Positions 25,554-32,534 of a DNA stretch of 33,846 nt are shown here, piece by piece; the stretch's first letter is position 1; each line of letters begins with the position of its first letter. The notes beneath the pieces were generated by a model that saw nothing but the letters and a program-made list of their open reading frames with translations, had not been told where the DNA came from and ran no database searches. Origin of the DNA: a virus. The DNA is taken from positions 1 to 33,846 of IMG/VR virus record IMGVR_UViG_3300048042_000021. The stretch is one strand, 5' to 3'. The position numbers and the translations under genes were made by a program.

Positions 25554-28500
25554 TTAATAAACACGTCCACTCTGCTTCTTCACTGCATTGACTATATCAC
25601 TTGTAGAACTATTTGTAGTATGACCTAGAGCTTCGAGCTTATAATTTATCATCTGAAGTAATTCTATCATTGACGCATTTGAACTTCTTTGATTATCATA
25701 AAAATCAATTGTTATCTTTTGTAAGTCACTTGGACTCAACAGCTTAGCACCGCCTTTATTAGTTGCAACTGACGGGTTAGCTAGTTCTTGCGCATTTGCA
25801 GCTAAATCTCCCACACTTTTAGCTAGTTCTTCAATCATTGACGATGTGGTAATTTTTCCAGAAAATAAAGTGTCTTGTTTAGAAGTATATAATAAATTTG
25901 ATAGATTGGTTAAGGTATCATTTACTGACGCATCTATTTTGGCTGAGTTCAATGAACTAATCGCACTATTAAATGCAGTACTAAAAGTAGACAATGATGG
26001 CGTTATTTGATTTAATTTATCAGCTATATTAACTGACCCTAAACTATCACCTAATTCTGTAATTTTACTCGCGATAGTCGTTTTACCACTAAACATCCCA
26101 GTCTTAATATCAGTGTATAAAATACCAGCTAAGTTTGTGATTGTTTTAATAATTGCATCGGTATTGATATTAGCACTATTAGCACTTATTAATGAATCCG
26201 TAACAGTTTTAAATGCAGTACTAAACATTGTTAATGCTGGGGTTACTTTAGTTAACGGATCAGTAAGGGTTTCGAATTTTTTAAGTTGATTAACTGAATC
26301 ATCACCCTCTACCTTAGGAGTCTCTACATTTGGTTTTGGTGGTTGTTGACGTTGTTCGTCCTCAGGTGAGGTTTCGCCCAATAAACCACCAAGACCTTTG
26401 ACCATCTTACCTATTGCTGTATGTTCACGGAAATTGTGTACTGCACCTAATACAGCATCAGGTAAGATCTTATTGCCAACAGCACTGATTCCTTCACCTA
26501 TAAATTTGCCTGCTATGACAGCTAATCCTGCTTCTCCAGCAACCTTAGCAACTGTTCCGAGGCCGCCAACCTTGCTAAGCAATCCACCTGCTTTACTTGC
26601 TACACTTGCGGCTTTCTTTTCAGCTTCTGCTATTGCTTTACTTGCTGCTTTCTTTTCAGCTTCTGCTATTGCTTTACTTGCTGCTTTCTTTTCGGCTGCA
26701 CCTTCGACACCTGGCATACTGAAAGGTCTTGGAGATTCTGGACTGCTAAATGGGTTTAGAGAACCTGTAGACTTAATTGGCCTTGACGTTGATTGTGTAT
26801 CTTTTAAAAAGTCTTTAATCCCTTGTGGACGCAATCCCTTAAGAACCACACCACCAGTTAATTTATTTGCTACTGCTAATACTGCGGTTGATACTATTGC
26901 GGTTGTAGCAACTGATTTTAAATTTTCTTGAGTTAGGTTAGATTCTGATCCTGTTTTACCATACATTGCATCTGGATCTTGTTTACGAGTTTTTAAACCA
27001 AATGATATAAGTAACTCATCTATAGCATCTCCTAATGTAGTAAACAAATTAGCCAATGAATCAATTGGATGCGCAAGAGTTGTTAGTATATCTGAGAAAG
27101 CAACTGATACCTTAATAGCACCGTCTGCTAATTTTCCAAGAGCAGGTAGTGCAGGATTTAAGCTCTCTATTAAAAATCGATCAAATGAATTTTTTAAAGT
27201 ATTCTCTGCATCTATAGCTTTGTTTTGTGTATTTCGTAATTTAATAGCATCTTCATTTGCATCAGATGCCATTTTTGCACGTTCTCTTGCTTCAAGTTGC
27301 TCTCTAGTTAATCGTTTACCAGCTTCTTCATCACCTCTAGCAAGTCGTTTATTAACTTCTTCTTGAATTCTAGCTCCCGTTTCGTTTACATTCTGGGTAT
27401 CTTGCATAAATTTTATAGCTTTTCTAGCGGCATCACCAGCTATACCTTGTATCATCGCTTGCGAATGTAAACTTGCTGCGTATTCTTTAGCTTGTGGTGA
27501 ATTAGTTAGTTTACCTATACGTTCTTGATCAGCTTCAACTAGATCTGCAGCGTTAGCAGCGTTAGATTTCAAATCTATTGACAATTGGTCAAATGCCGGA
27601 GACAACCCATCTACACGAGTCATTAACAGTTGAAGACCACTATCTAATTTAGCTATGCCTGTACCCGCATATATACCAGTGAGAATTTTTTGTGCGTCGT
27701 CGGCAGAATCACCTAATGCACTTAAACTCTTTACATTCCGCCTAATAGCATCTTGCTCATTGGCAGATAAATTAGATATGGCTACGTTCATATCTAAATC
27801 CTTAGCTCTATCTTTTGCCTCCTTTTCTAAAGTTTTTCTATTTTTTCCAGTAATCGAAGATATCATATTCAATTCTTGAATATATTGTGCGGTGCCATCG
27901 GTTAGTTGTTTAGTAGTTTTACCTGATAGACCACCAGTTACCCTTAACATATCTGTAAATTCAAGTATAGAATCAATTGCATCCTGATTGGTTAATTGGA
28001 GAGCCCCGGTCTGTTCGTTTAATAATTTAAATGATTTACCTAGTCTGGTAACTTTATCAGTTCCTAAAAACGCTATATCTGCGCTATACTCTGTAAAAGA
28101 AGATACTAAATTATCCAATGATATTCCGAGGTCAGATGCTGTTTGCGTCATTCCTGCCAGACCATCAGAGAACCGAACACCTGAATCAAATAGTTTATAA
28201 TATTCGTTATTCAATTTCGTGACAATTTGATATGTTTCAAATACCCCGCCTGCTAATAACAATAACGGACCTGCTACGGTAAGTATACCTCCTAATAGAT
28301 CTTCAGATGCTGCACCTAATTTAGATAAACTGGCGGCCGCCGTACCTGAATGTTTAGCTAACATTCCAATTATACCAACGTCTCCGATATCTGATATTGC
28401 GCCATGAAGGCCTTTTAATGCACCACGTAAACTACCGTCTACTTTATCGAATCCATTTTTTACACCGAGGTTTAAGTCTTTAAATGCATCAGTATCGTTT

Positions 28501-28706
28501 TTACGTTTCTTTTTGTTTTGTTTAGCTTCGTCAAGAGCAATATCTAATTCTTTTTTTGCAAACTTGTTTGTTAATAATTTAAGATAATCATTTGCTTCTG
28601 TATCTTTTTCGAGAATTTCTTTGAGCGTAGTTTCCCTAGCCCATTTAGCTCCGGTGCTTTGCTCTTCTAGAATTATAACTTTTTGTGGTGGTACAACTGC
28701 TGCCAT
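25554..28706 (-). CDS. Tail tape measure protein
   Basis: 1050 aa. It sets tail length and is ejected ahead of the DNA. Evidence is the composition and layout: a charged helical N-terminus (KDTEANDYLKLLTNKFAKK), then a hydrophobic Gly/Ala/Leu-rich segment at about 140-165 (LLGGILTVAGPLLLLAGG), long helical stretches rich in Ala, Lys and Asp, an Ala/Glu/Lys tandem repeat, more hydrophobic Gly/Ala segments around 720-740, and a C-terminus of Ser/Thr/Ala repeats. It follows the gp26-like/frameshift pair, the standard position of tail chaperones. By the usual rule of about 0.15 nm per residue the tail would be near 150 nm. The start at 28706 lies 30 nt after a CATAAATA late promoter. No lysozyme or peptidase domain was recognised. 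Confidence 0.85.
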   Translation of the reverse strand: MAAVVPPQKVIILEEQSTGAKWARETTLKEILEKDTEANDYLKLLTNKFAKKELDIALDEAKQNKKKRKNDTDAFKDLNLGVKNGFDKVDGSLRGALKGLHGAISDIGDVGIIGMLAKHSGTAAASLSKLGAASEDLLGGILTVAGPLLLLAGGVFETYQIVTKLNNEYYKLFDSGVRFSDGLAGMTQTASDLGISLDNLVSSFTEYSADIAFLGTDKVTRLGKSFKLLNEQTGALQLTNQDAIDSILEFTDMLRVTGGLSGKTTKQLTDGTAQYIQELNMISSITGKNRKTLEKEAKDRAKDLDMNVAISNLSANEQDAIRRNVKSLSALGDSADDAQKILTGIYAGTGIAKLDSGLQLLMTRVDGLSPAFDQLSIDLKSNAANAADLVEADQERIGKLTNSPQAKEYAASLHSQAMIQGIAGDAARKAIKFMQDTQNVNETGARIQEEVNKRLARGDEEAGKRLTREQLEARERAKMASDANEDAIKLRNTQNKAIDAENTLKNSFDRFLIESLNPALPALGKLADGAIKVSVAFSDILTTLAHPIDSLANLFTTLGDAIDELLISFGLKTRKQDPDAMYGKTGSESNLTQENLKSVATTAIVSTAVLAVANKLTGGVVLKGLRPQGIKDFLKDTQSTSRPIKSTGSLNPFSSPESPRPFSMPGVEGAAEKKAASKAIAEAEKKAASKAIAEAEKKAASVASKAGGLLSKVGGLGTVAKVAGEAGLAVIAGKFIGEGISAVGNKILPDAVLGAVHNFREHTAIGKMVKGLGGLLGETSPEDEQRQQPPKPNVETPKVEGDDSVNQLKKFETLTDPLTKVTPALTMFSTAFKTVTDSLISANSANINTDAIIKTITNLAGILYTDIKTGMFSGKTTIASKITELGDSLGSVNIADKLNQITPSLSTFSTAFNSAISSLNSAKIDASVNDTLTNLSNLLYTSKQDTLFSGKITTSSMIEELAKSVGDLAANAQELANPSVATNKGGAKLLSPSDLQKITIDFYDNQRSSNASMIELLQMINYKLEALGHTTNSSTSDIVNAVKKQSGRVY
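26611..26697 (-). repeat. 36-bp in-frame tandem repeat in the tape measure gene
   Basis: Two exact 36-bp copies (26611-26646, 26647-26682) and a 15-bp partial third that differs at one base. They encode 12-residue units of the type EAEKKAASKAIA. Confidence 0.92.
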
Positions 28707-28736
28707 GACAATTTAAACTTTCAAAATATGTACATT

Positions 28737-28744
28737 TATTTATG
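28737..28744 (-). promoter_or_regulatory. Late promoter for the tape measure gene
   Basis: The minus strand reads CATAAATA, ending 30 nt before the start codon at 28706. It shares 14 bases with the gp25 promoter. Confidence 0.72.
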
Positions 28745-28758
28745 ACTGAAAATTTCGG

Positions 28759-28786
28759 TTGACTTTTCCTCCAAAGGTGCTATTAT
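28759..28786 (+). promoter_or_regulatory. Sigma70-type promoter with extended -10
   Basis: TTGACT (28759-28764), 16-nt spacer, TATTAT (28781-28786) preceded by TGC, an extended -10. It overlaps the ATG at 28785, which argues for the start at 28812. Confidence 0.6.
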
Positions 28787-28811
28787 GCTTGAAGCAATTA
28801 AGGAACATCAC

Positions 28812-29111
28812 ATGCCTAGAGGCAGCGTATTATTGGGACTGGGATTATTGTTTGGTCCAAAGCGGATGGTTTTATGGACCATGGTGTTGTGGGCGTTCGT
28901 GACCATGGTATTACCATTCATTAATCCTTGGATAATTGCGTCTAATGAAAGCGATACTATCGAATCAATGAAAGCTAATGGGTATCATTGTGCTCATTAT
29001 GAAGATGGATATGGGTATAAGGTAATATGGAATAAGGTTACAGAAGCAAATGATGATGTACAATATCCAACACGTGAATTAATCACTAAATGTGCAGATG
29101 GATCAGATTGA
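28812..29111 (+). CDS. Small membrane protein of unknown function
   Basis: 99 aa from the ATG at 28812, which has AAGGA 7 nt upstream. An ATG nine codons earlier (28785) also has an AAGG, but it lies within the promoter -10, so I prefer the shorter form. Residues about 4-45 form one or two membrane segments (SVLLGLGLLFG, then MVLWTMVLWAFVTMVLPFIN), split by a basic PKR. The rest is a soluble domain with two Cys (HCAHYEDGYGYKVIW and ITKC), so a disulfide outside the membrane is possible. It stands alone on the plus strand inside a leftward tail operon, with its own promoter, which fits an early membrane function such as superinfection control or antiholin. Neither can be shown from the sequence. 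Confidence 0.72.
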   Translation: MPRGSVLLGLGLLFGPKRMVLWTMVLWAFVTMVLPFINPWIIASNESDTIESMKANGYHCAHYEDGYGYKVIWNKVTEANDDVQYPTRELITKCADGSD

Positions 29112-29115
29112 ATAA

Positions 29116-29967
29116 TTAGTGATTAATTTCTTCACAAACAATGTTTGATTTTTGTTTGAATTTACAATTATCAAAATGCCATTGGATCATAGCACCACCT
29201 TTACCAATTTTATCACAATGATGACATACATATTCTTGTTGAGATGGGTGTGTTCCATTTGCTACTCGTTCTAATGCGTGTTTTCTAGCTCTTTCAGAGC
29301 CACCATTTTCTTTTAATAAATGATGCGTTCTATTTGCAACTTTCTCATTTGCTAATTGCCTTAGATGCTCAATGTTTTCTTTATTTTGAGATGAATGCCT
29401 ACCTTCTGCTAATAGCTTTAAATTTCTTTCTTTAGACTTCTCACTACCTCCATTTTGTTTTAATGCATGAAATGTACCATTTTTTATTAATTCATGTACC
29501 GGATTTTTATCACCTTGTAAATTATGATCACCTCTAGCAACTCTTTTATTTTGTGCTTGTATCATTTTTTCAATAACTACCGGATTTTGAGATGGATGTC
29601 TACCTTCTGCTAGTAATTTTAATACTCTTTCTCTAGACTTCTCACTGCCACCATTTTGTTTTAATAAGTTATGAGTTCCGTCTGTTGATCTTTTTAAATT
29701 ACTCAATGTTGCTAATCTAGAAATATCTTCTGGTGATTTATTCATTCTAAATGCAATTAAGACGCATGCATACCAATCCATTTGTTCAAAATGAATATCG
29801 TAATGTTCTTGTATAGTAATAGCTTCTAAATTAATTGGATCATTATTTGAATGATTCCCATCTATGTGATGAATTTCATAAGTACGACCTGTTTCATCTA
29901 TAGGTATTTTACCTATATGATTCTCATATATTTTACGATGATTAGTAGTTCTACAATGATTGCACAT
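29116..29967 (-). CDS. HNH homing endonuclease with repeats and C-terminal zinc finger
   Basis: 283 aa. The HNH core is at 30-60: RTYEIHHIDGNHSNN (His33, His34, Asn41/42), DPINLEAIT and EHYDIHF, preceded by a CNHC pair at 2-5. Residues about 95-245 hold three copies of a repeat built around NGGSEKSRERVLKLLAEGR and HPSQN, interspersed with RVARGDHNLQ-like units, likely DNA-binding. The C-terminal zinc finger has Cys248, Cys251, His264, Cys268 with the same spacing as the GIY-YIG protein at 22431-23510. It lies between the tail-chaperone frames and the tape measure gene, normally adjacent. No ribosome site precedes the ATG, and the predicted transcript start is within a base of it, so translation may be leaderless. 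It ends 4 nt from the convergent membrane-protein gene. Confidence 0.87.
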   Translation of the reverse strand: MCNHCRTTNHRKIYENHIGKIPIDETGRTYEIHHIDGNHSNNDPINLEAITIQEHYDIHFEQMDWYACVLIAFRMNKSPEDISRLATLSNLKRSTDGTHNLLKQNGGSEKSRERVLKLLAEGRHPSQNPVVIEKMIQAQNKRVARGDHNLQGDKNPVHELIKNGTFHALKQNGGSEKSKERNLKLLAEGRHSSQNKENIEHLRQLANEKVANRTHHLLKENGGSERARKHALERVANGTHPSQQEYVCHHCDKIGKGGAMIQWHFDNCKFKQKSNIVCEEINH

Positions 29968-29972
29968 TTTGC

Positions 29973-30001
29973 ATTATAGTATATTTTAACTAATTTGTCA
30001 A
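29973..30001 (-). promoter_or_regulatory. Consensus sigma70 promoter for the HNH gene
   Basis: On the minus strand TTGACA (30001-29996), 17-nt spacer, TATAAT (29978-29973): a perfect match in both boxes and in spacing. The -35 overlaps the last codons of the upstream frame. The expected start is 29966-29967, at the A or T of the ATG. Confidence 0.88.
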
Positions 30002-30282
30002 AATAATTTACCACCGGTTTTTGGTGCCATGGCTTCAAAATGTTTTTCTACAACCTTCGACATAATTTTTCGCTGTTTAGCTGTAGTTAAATATGCATCC
30101 GAAAAATTAAGCCCGCCATTCATATAATATACAAGGGTAGCTATTTCTTCTTCAATAATATTTCGATTTTTCTCTAGAATTTCCAACATCTCGGTTATTC
30201 GGATAGGATCTAAGGTCGCGAGGGTTTGGGAAAAAAACTTGATGGATCCAAGTTCAAAGAATCTTTCCAGGTATGATGACAT
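29998..30282 (-). CDS. Tail-assembly chaperone extension (gp51/GT-like position), probably made by -1 frameshift
   Basis: The frame could encode 94 aa from the ATG at 30282, but that ATG lies inside the gp26-like gene, over its second CxxC codons, and has no ribosome site. The frame is -1 relative to the gp26-like frame and meets it at a T7 run (30231-30237). A slip there would fuse 279 residues of the gp26-like protein to the last 77 residues of this frame, beginning SQTLATLDPIRITEMLEIL, a 356-aa product. The part is helical and charged (KNRNIIEEEIATLVYYMNGG, VEKHFEAMAPK), as in known chaperone T extensions. The arrangement, two overlapping frames just before the tape measure gene, is that of lambda G/GT. 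Independent translation of the 94-aa form cannot be excluded. Confidence 0.7.
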   Translation of the reverse strand: MSSYLERFFELGSIKFFSQTLATLDPIRITEMLEILEKNRNIIEEEIATLVYYMNGGLNFSDAYLTTAKQRKIMSKVVEKHFEAMAPKTGGKLF

Positions 30283-31067
30283 TTGTCACATTCGATATCA
30301 ATAGATCGATTGATGCCAATTTCATTTAAAGCATTAACTTTATTAAATATCAAATCTGCCTGGTTTTTAGGGATGTTTACTAGCCACTCTGAAATATCAG
30401 TTGGATTATTAACGGTTGATCCTTGTTTAATTAATCGAATTGATGTTATAGATTTTGATACCAAATCAAATGTTATCCTACTGATTTTCTCTACACTTTT
30501 TTGAAGTACGTCTGCTTTATGAAGTTCATCTAAATTTTTATTATTTGCATCTATTAATTTAAGGAGACGATCTTCCTCAAATTGTTTTTCGACAAAAGAC
30601 CTCCTCATCTCTAAAGTATACGGTTTTATATGTATTTCTAATTCGTTGTTGAGGTTTATTTTTGTGTCAGAATCTTCTATCGCGGTCATAGTTCCTAATA
30701 AATGATCAAGATTGACGTCAAAGGTCATTTCATGATTACATTTATTACAAATCTTACTAATTTCAAAAGTTTTACCTGAAGTTGCTATTTTCATGGCTAA
30801 AAATATTGCTTCGAGATCAGGAACGAGTAATTTTTTAACGTTTTTTACGTCTGGTGCACAACTTTTGATTACCCCCTCGAGAGCTGCACCCGAAAGTAGG
30901 GCATCCGGCGTCGATAACATTATTTCGTCGATCCCATTCAGACCATACACGCCAATTTCACCTGACTCGGGCATATTCATTTCTTCAGTTGTATACCACT
31001 TGTTTAAAGTAGGTAATTTTAAAAATACTGAAGGAATTCGAAAATATTGTTGTAATGGGTTTGCCAT
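30210..31067 (-). CDS. Baseplate hub/tail-assembly protein, gp26-like (T4_baseplate family)
   Basis: 285 aa. The middle follows the gp26-family pattern: a short helix-rich part with ALLSGAALEGVIKSCAP, then VKKLLVPDLEAIFLAMKIAT, the 'D.e.lf..lr..s.G' motif, followed by a CxxC pair (Cys107, Cys110). A second CxxC near the C-terminus (Cys260, Cys263) suggests zinc binding. The region between is charged and helical. In T4, gp26 and gp51 act in hub assembly and are not kept in the virion in quantity. The start at 31067 has TAGGA upstream and lies 26 nt after a GATAAATA late promoter. The frame ends 18 nt after a T7 slippery site that leads into the overlapping 94-codon frame. Confidence 0.75.
   Translation of the reverse strand: MANPLQQYFRIPSVFLKLPTLNKWYTTEEMNMPESGEIGVYGLNGIDEIMLSTPDALLSGAALEGVIKSCAPDVKNVKKLLVPDLEAIFLAMKIATSGKTFEISKICNKCNHEMTFDVNLDHLLGTMTAIEDSDTKINLNNELEIHIKPYTLEMRRSFVEKQFEEDRLLKLIDANNKNLDELHKADVLQKSVEKISRITFDLVSKSITSIRLIKQGSTVNNPTDISEWLVNIPKNQADLIFNKVNALNEIGINRSIDIECDKCHHTWKDSLNLDPSSFFPKPSRP
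30231..30237 (-). promoter_or_regulatory. Slippery heptamer T TTT TTT for -1 frameshift
   Basis: In the gp26-like frame the codons are AGT TTT TTT CCC, so the heptamer is in the X XXY YYZ register. The zero frame stops 18 nt further on (TAG at 30212-30210). No strong downstream stem was seen. Confidence 0.65.
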
Positions 31068-31093
31068 GTTTGTATCCTATAAACTGTATAGTT

Positions 31094-31101
31094 TATTTAT
31101 C
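31094..31101 (-). promoter_or_regulatory. Late promoter for the gp26-like gene
   Basis: The minus strand reads GATAAATA followed by AAC, ending 26 nt before the start codon at 31067. One base differs from the T4 consensus. Confidence 0.68.
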
Positions 31102-31153
31102 AGCTAAAAATAGGTGATTTTGAAAGGTAAATATTCATTTAAGGAATATTTAA

Positions 31154-31780
31154 ATGGGAAATAGAACTAATTTTAATGAAACATTTCTATCAGAAATGCC
31201 AAATGGTATAGGTGTATTTGGGACTTATCCTCAATTGGTTAGTAATATTAAGGAGCAAATTGATTATAATGCTAATATAATACAATTACCAAATAATCTG
31301 AATAAAATCATTAGATCAACTACTTTATTATATTGGTATGGTGATGAGAATAATATAATACTAGGATGTGAACTTAGGATTGAATCTGAAGGACTAGTTG
31401 TATCACTGACTGGCAAAAGCCCTGATTATAAAAAAAAGCCTCCGTATGCAAGCGAACTTTATAATGCTATCTTGGATGATAGCAATAGATCATTAAGATT
31501 ACTAAGTGATAGTAATTTATCAGATGAAGGATTCAATATATGGAAAAGATTATTTGATGATGGTCGTAATGTCAGTATATATAGTCTGAATAATCCTGGA
31601 CAATCATTTAAACCATTTAAAACTTTTAATGATATGGAACAATATTTTGCCCATAATAGACCTGATCTTAAAAAAATTCAATATGTGTTATCTGAATCAG
31701 GTGATCAATTTGGAGATATAATTGCTATATTTGGTATAAGACGAGCTAGAGAATTATGCGGGTTTAGTTTAGAAGATTAA
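31154..31780 (+). CDS. Hypothetical protein
   Basis: 208 aa, not recognised. The ribosome site AAGGA lies 8 nt before the ATG. It looks like a soluble mixed alpha/beta protein: an N-terminal GIGVFGTYPQLVSNI, a beta region with RSTTLLYWYGDENNIILGCE and RIESEGLVVSLTG, then helices with GFNIWKRLFDDGRN, and a C-terminal IIAIFGIRRARELCGF. No membrane segment, signal peptide or nuclease motif. It diverges from the gp26-like gene; the gap holds the leftward late promoter. The 13-mer AAAGGTAAATATT, also before the 97-aa gene, lies 18 nt before this ATG and could be a promoter element on this strand. Confidence 0.72.
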   Translation: MGNRTNFNETFLSEMPNGIGVFGTYPQLVSNIKEQIDYNANIIQLPNNLNKIIRSTTLLYWYGDENNIILGCELRIESEGLVVSLTGKSPDYKKKPPYASELYNAILDDSNRSLRLLSDSNLSDEGFNIWKRLFDDGRNVSIYSLNNPGQSFKPFKTFNDMEQYFAHNRPDLKKIQYVLSESGDQFGDIIAIFGIRRARELCGFSLED

Positions 31781-31789
31781 TTTTAAATT

Positions 31790-32134
31790 CTAACTATATT
31801 TTAATTGCCATTCTGTTTGTTCTTCAATACTATTAAATAGTAATTTAATTCTAACATGACCAATACTTGATTCTTCAATCATTAATATACAAGTTTCAGG
31901 AAATAATTTAGTCCATTCTATTTGTGCATTCATATGAAGATCAAAATATTCAAAATTTGAATCTCTTAGATTTGAATCTCTTAGATTTGAATCTCCAATA
32001 ATTAATTTATAATTTCCAGGAAATAGTTCAAGACATTCTCTTTGTATATTACTATACAGATCATCTGGTTCATCAAATAATGATACTAATTTACTTAGGT
32101 TAATAATATTTTGAAAATATTTAATGTAGTTCAA
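31790..32134 (-). CDS. Hypothetical protein with an internal repeat
   Basis: 114 aa from a TTG at 32134, with AGAGG 9 nt upstream; there is no ATG before residue 67. Not recognised. It appears to be two copies of one short unit: QRECLELFPGNYKLIIGDSN and QIEWTKLFPETCILMIEESS align without gaps. Between them lies a DSNLRDSNLRDSNF stretch made by a 15-bp tandem repeat. Small and acidic, with no membrane segment. It ends 9 nt from the convergent 208-aa gene and is followed at 22 nt upstream by the 106-aa gene, with which it is probably co-transcribed. Confidence 0.6.
   Translation of the reverse strand: MNYIKYFQNIINLSKLVSLFDEPDDLYSNIQRECLELFPGNYKLIIGDSNLRDSNLRDSNFEYFDLHMNAQIEWTKLFPETCILMIEESSIGHVRIKLLFNSIEEQTEWQLKYS
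31956..31994 (-). repeat. 15-bp in-frame tandem repeat
   Basis: Two exact copies of a 15-bp unit (31956-31970, 31971-31985; plus strand TTTGAATCTCTTAGA) and nine bases of a third, encoding the five-residue unit DSNLR. Confidence 0.92.
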
Positions 32135-32156
32135 AATAATATACCTCTATTGATTT

Positions 32157-32477
32157 TCAAAATCCTAGTAATGTTCTTTCGTCAGATGTTAATTTATTAA
32201 GAACTAATTGTACATTTTGTATATGTTTGTTCATCTTTTGTTCTTCAATTTTTCGTTGAGATTCTTCAGATTTATAAAGTTTCCACCAACCAATAAAAGT
32301 CCTCTTAGTAATTCCTAATTCTTTCCATTTAACGTTATTAATGATTTTATTAAAATCACCTAAATCTTCAAGACTCTGTGTGATTGCCCAAAGTGTATTC
32401 TCAGTATTACAAAGAGATTGATAATTATCTTCATCCATTGTTATATCTAGACTGTGCCCACAATTGTTACATGGCAT
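32157..32477 (-). CDS. Hypothetical protein with an N-terminal cysteine pair
   Basis: 106 aa. The ribosome site AGGAG is 8 nt before the ATG. The N-terminus MPCNNCGHSLDI has a CxxC (Cys3, Cys6), and another Cys follows at about 23, perhaps a small zinc site. The rest is helical and charged, with LGITKRTFIGWWKLYKSEES and a Lys/Glu/Gln-rich helix. The LGITKRTFIGWW segment has the look of a helix-turn-helix recognition region, so DNA binding is possible. Not recognised as a family. A TATAAT at about 32500 has a TTGACT 22 nt upstream, too far for a standard promoter. Confidence 0.62.
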   Translation of the reverse strand: MPCNNCGHSLDITMDEDNYQSLCNTENTLWAITQSLEDLGDFNKIINNVKWKELGITKRTFIGWWKLYKSEESQRKIEEQKMNKHIQNVQLVLNKLTSDERTLLGF

Positions 32478-32534
32478 ATTTCATACTCCTATATTATTAT
32501 AATGTGTAATGTTTTAATTAATAAGTCAACTGGA

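Noticed and set aside
26398-26931. 177-codon plus-strand frame opposite the tape measure gene
   Set aside because: Its Ala/Phe/Leu-rich sequence mirrors the 36-bp repeats of the real gene; no ribosome site.
32478-32534. TTGACT and TATAAT before the 106-aa gene
   Set aside because: The spacer is about 22 nt, outside the range of a standard sigma70 promoter.
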